Source of the DNA: an uncultured Myxococcales bacterium
GTDB lineage: Bacteria > Myxococcota_A > UBA9042
Length of the DNA stretch: 7,755 nt
Assembly: GCA_903917305.1 (NCBI GenBank)
Contig: CAIXAA010000332.1
Coordinates: 1-7,755, forward strand
Reading direction: 5' to 3'
Positions 6,394 through 7,755 of this stretch are shown here, in pieces; the first letter of the stretch is position 1; each line of letters opens with the position of its first letter. The position numbers and the translations under genes were made by a program. Under the pieces are notes generated by a model. It was not told where the DNA came from and made no database searches. It was given only the letters and a program-made list of their open reading frames with translations.

Positions 6394-7755
6394 ATGCACG
6401 GCGCTGGGGGGCATGTGCGACGGATTCCACTGATATGGTTGGTGTTTTGCTTGGCGGCGTGCGCATCGCCGGCCACGCTGCGCGCGCCAGCCGCCGCCGA
6501 CGCGGCTGCCAAGACGCCCGACGCTCAGATTGCCGATCTCGCCGGGCCCGCAGCGGATGCCGCCGACGAACCCGTGACCGACGCCGTCGTGCCAACGCCG
6601 GATTTGCAAAGCGATTCAGAGGACATCGCGGCCACGGCGGACTCCGCGCCAGATGTCCCCGTGGCTGGCGCCGATGTGCTGGATGCTGGTGCAGATGTGG
6701 CACCGCCCGACGCCGACCCGACGGACGCTGAACTCGCCGATGGTGCGGATCCTGAGGATTCTCCGGAGATTGCCGAGGCGCAGGACGCCGATGCTGCGCC
6801 AGAGGTCGCGTGCACGGCGGAAAGTGCCTGCGATGACGGCGATCCCTGCTCCGACGATGCCTGCGATCCGGCCGCCGGCTGCTTGCACGTGGCCAACCAG
6901 GCGCCGTGCGACGACGGCAGCGCTTGCACCATCGACGACACGTGCGCGCTGGGGCTTTGCTTTGGCGTGACGCTCACTTGCGACGACGGCAACGTCTGCA
7001 CGGACGACAGCTGCCTGCCGGCCACCGGCTGCGTGCACACGGCCAACCAGGCGGCGTGCAGCGACGGCAGCGCCTGCACCAGCGGCGACACCTGCACGTT
7101 GGGCCTTTGCGCTGGCGTCACGGTCACTTGCGACGACGGCATCGGCTGCACCGTCGACACGTGCTGGCCGGGCAGCGGCTGTCTGTTCACGGCGGACGGC
7201 TCCGGCTGCGGCGACGACAACCCTTGCACGGACGACAGTTGCGACGCCAGCAGCGGCTGCGTGCACGCGGCCAACAGCGCGGCGTGCGACGACGGCAGCG
7301 CGTGCACGAGCCAGGACGGGTGCGTGGGCGGCTCCTGCGCGGGCAAGGCAATCTTGTGCAGCGACGCAAACTTGTGCACGGACGACGGCTGCGATCCCGC
7401 GACGGGCTGCACGTACGCCGCCAACGCGCTGGGCTGCGACGACGGCGACGCGTGCACGACCGCCGACACCTGCGCCGGCGGGGTTTGCGCGGGCAGCGCC
7501 ATCGCGTGCGACGACGGCAACGTCTGCACGGACGATTCGTGCGACAGCAAGGCCGGTTGCATCCACACCGCCAACAGCGCCGGCTGCGAGGACGGCAACG
7601 CGTGCACCGCCGCGGACACGTGCGCGGGCGGCTCGTGCGGCGGCAGCAAAGTCGACTGCGGCGATGGCAATCCATGCACGGACGACGGCTGCGACCTGTC
7701 CAGCGGCTGCACGCACACCGAGAACAGCGCCGCTTGCGACGACGGCAACTTGTGC
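6394..7755 (+). CDS. CTDC-type (Dictyostelium-like) cysteine-rich repeat lipoprotein, 3'-truncated by window end
   Basis: The frame is open from a stop at 6385-6387 to the right edge, 454 codons, and the C-terminus is missing. The N-terminus has an Arg pair, the hydrophobic run IPLIWLVFCLAAC and a textbook lipobox LAAC, so C23 should be acylated. Residues 24-139 are an acidic Ala/Asp/Pro-rich low-complexity spacer that would hold the rest away from the membrane. From residue 146 come modules such as CDDGNVCTDDSC...GC and CSDGSACTSGDTC. The Cys-Thr-x-Asp-x-Cys core is the signature of the CTDC repeat (Pfam Dicty_CTDC) known from slime-mould extracellular matrix proteins and also seen in myxobacterial surface proteins. 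The start is uncertain: ATG 6394 has GAGG directly against it, while GTG 6415 has a G-run just upstream, a better promoter distance and a cleaner signal peptide. The gene is divergent from the other Cys-rich lipoprotein. Function is unknown; a structural surface role is likely. Confidence 0.85.
   Translation, partial: MHGAGGHVRRIPLIWLVFCLAACASPATLRAPAAADAAAKTPDAQIADLAGPAADAADEPVTDAVVPTPDLQSDSEDIAATADSAPDVPVAGADVLDAGADVAPPDADPTDAELADGADPEDSPEIAEAQDADAAPEVACTAESACDDGDPCSDDACDPAAGCLHVANQAPCDDGSACTIDDTCALGLCFGVTLTCDDGNVCTDDSCLPATGCVHTANQAACSDGSACTSGDTCTLGLCAGVTVTCDDGIGCTVDTCWPGSGCLFTADGSGCGDDNPCTDDSCDASSGCVHAANSAACDDGSACTSQDGCVGGSCAGKAILCSDANLCTDDGCDPATGCTYAANALGCDDGDACTTADTCAGGVCAGSAIACDDGNVCTDDSCDSKAGCIHTANSAGCEDGNACTAADTCAGGSCGGSKVDCGDGNPCTDDGCDLSSGCTHTENSAACDDGNLC
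6829..7755 (+). repeat. 150-bp tandem repeat array made of A/B half-units (78 + 72 bp)
   Basis: Unit starts (first Cys codon) are at 6829, 6979, 7129, 7207, 7357, 7507 and 7657. Every full unit is exactly 150 bp (50 codons, eight cysteines). Each is a doublet: an A module of 26 codons (C-x5-C-x4-C-x5-C) and a B module of 24 codons (C-x5-C-x5-C-x4-C). The unit at 7129 is only the 78-bp A half, giving the order A B A B A A B A B A B A and a truncated B at 7735. The array continues past the window. Confidence 0.9.

Noticed and set aside
6143..6703. N-terminal extension of the minus-strand Cys-rich protein
   Set aside because: The frame stays open but the extension is Arg-rich, lacks a ribosome site, overlaps the divergent gene and would bury the lipoprotein signal that starts at 6142.
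6525..7748. Open frame of 407 codons on the minus strand, Ser/Gln/Pro-rich with repeating PSSQ/PSSH segments
   Set aside because: It is antisense to the CTDC array. A repeat whose length is a multiple of three keeps the complementary frame free of stops. The plus-strand frame has the lipobox and the Cys modules.
6829..7755. CRISPR array as explanation of the regular repeats
   Set aside because: The period is 150 bp, it is a multiple of three, and it encodes a conserved Cys pattern; there are no unique spacers between identical short repeats.

Overview
The window is a GC-rich bacterial chromosome segment. The most informative genes are two divergent lipoprotein genes. Each has a lipobox, then an Ala/Asp/Pro-rich spacer, then a long cysteine-rich repeat array. 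This architecture is familiar from Myxococcota (former Deltaproteobacteria), so that is my best guess at the source. It is an inference from style, not from a marker gene, and the signal-transduction genes at the left edge would also fit Betaproteobacteria.

Layout: (1) 1-171, the last 56 codons of a receiver domain, probably the tail of a hybrid sensor kinase or a response regulator. Its stop overlaps the start of (2), 168-1655, a complete NtrC-type response regulator (receiver, coiled coil, AAA+ with intact GAFTGA loop, Fis-type HTH); the two should be one operon. (3) 1670-2038, minus strand, is an exported Lys/Ala-rich protein made of 11-residue repeats like LEA proteins. It converges on (2), and a small hairpin covers both stop codons. 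(4) 2039-2395 is an intergenic region with a candidate promoter for (5) 2396-2848, a 150-residue exported protein of unknown function. (6) 2969-3166, minus strand, is a 65-residue Pro/Gly/Lys-rich protein, separated from (5) by a perfect 11-bp stem-loop. (7) 3167-3541 has no convincing gene. (8) 3542-6142, minus strand, is an 866-residue lipoprotein with about 110 cysteines in roughly 30-residue modules. (9) 6143-6393 is a divergent promoter region. (10) From 6394 to the right edge is a second Cys-rich lipoprotein, cut by the window end. Its C-terminal part is an exact 50-codon repeat of CTDC-type modules.

How they fit together: the left end is a two-component signalling unit that should control sigma-54 promoters, but no clear -24/-12 site is visible here, so its targets are unknown. 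The middle genes look like small envelope or stress proteins. The right half encodes two large disulfide-rich surface lipoproteins transcribed away from each other, plausibly an adhesion, coat or matrix pair. That role is inferred from architecture only. The most noteworthy structure is the pair of unlike Cys-rich arrays and the doublet repeat at 6829-7755.
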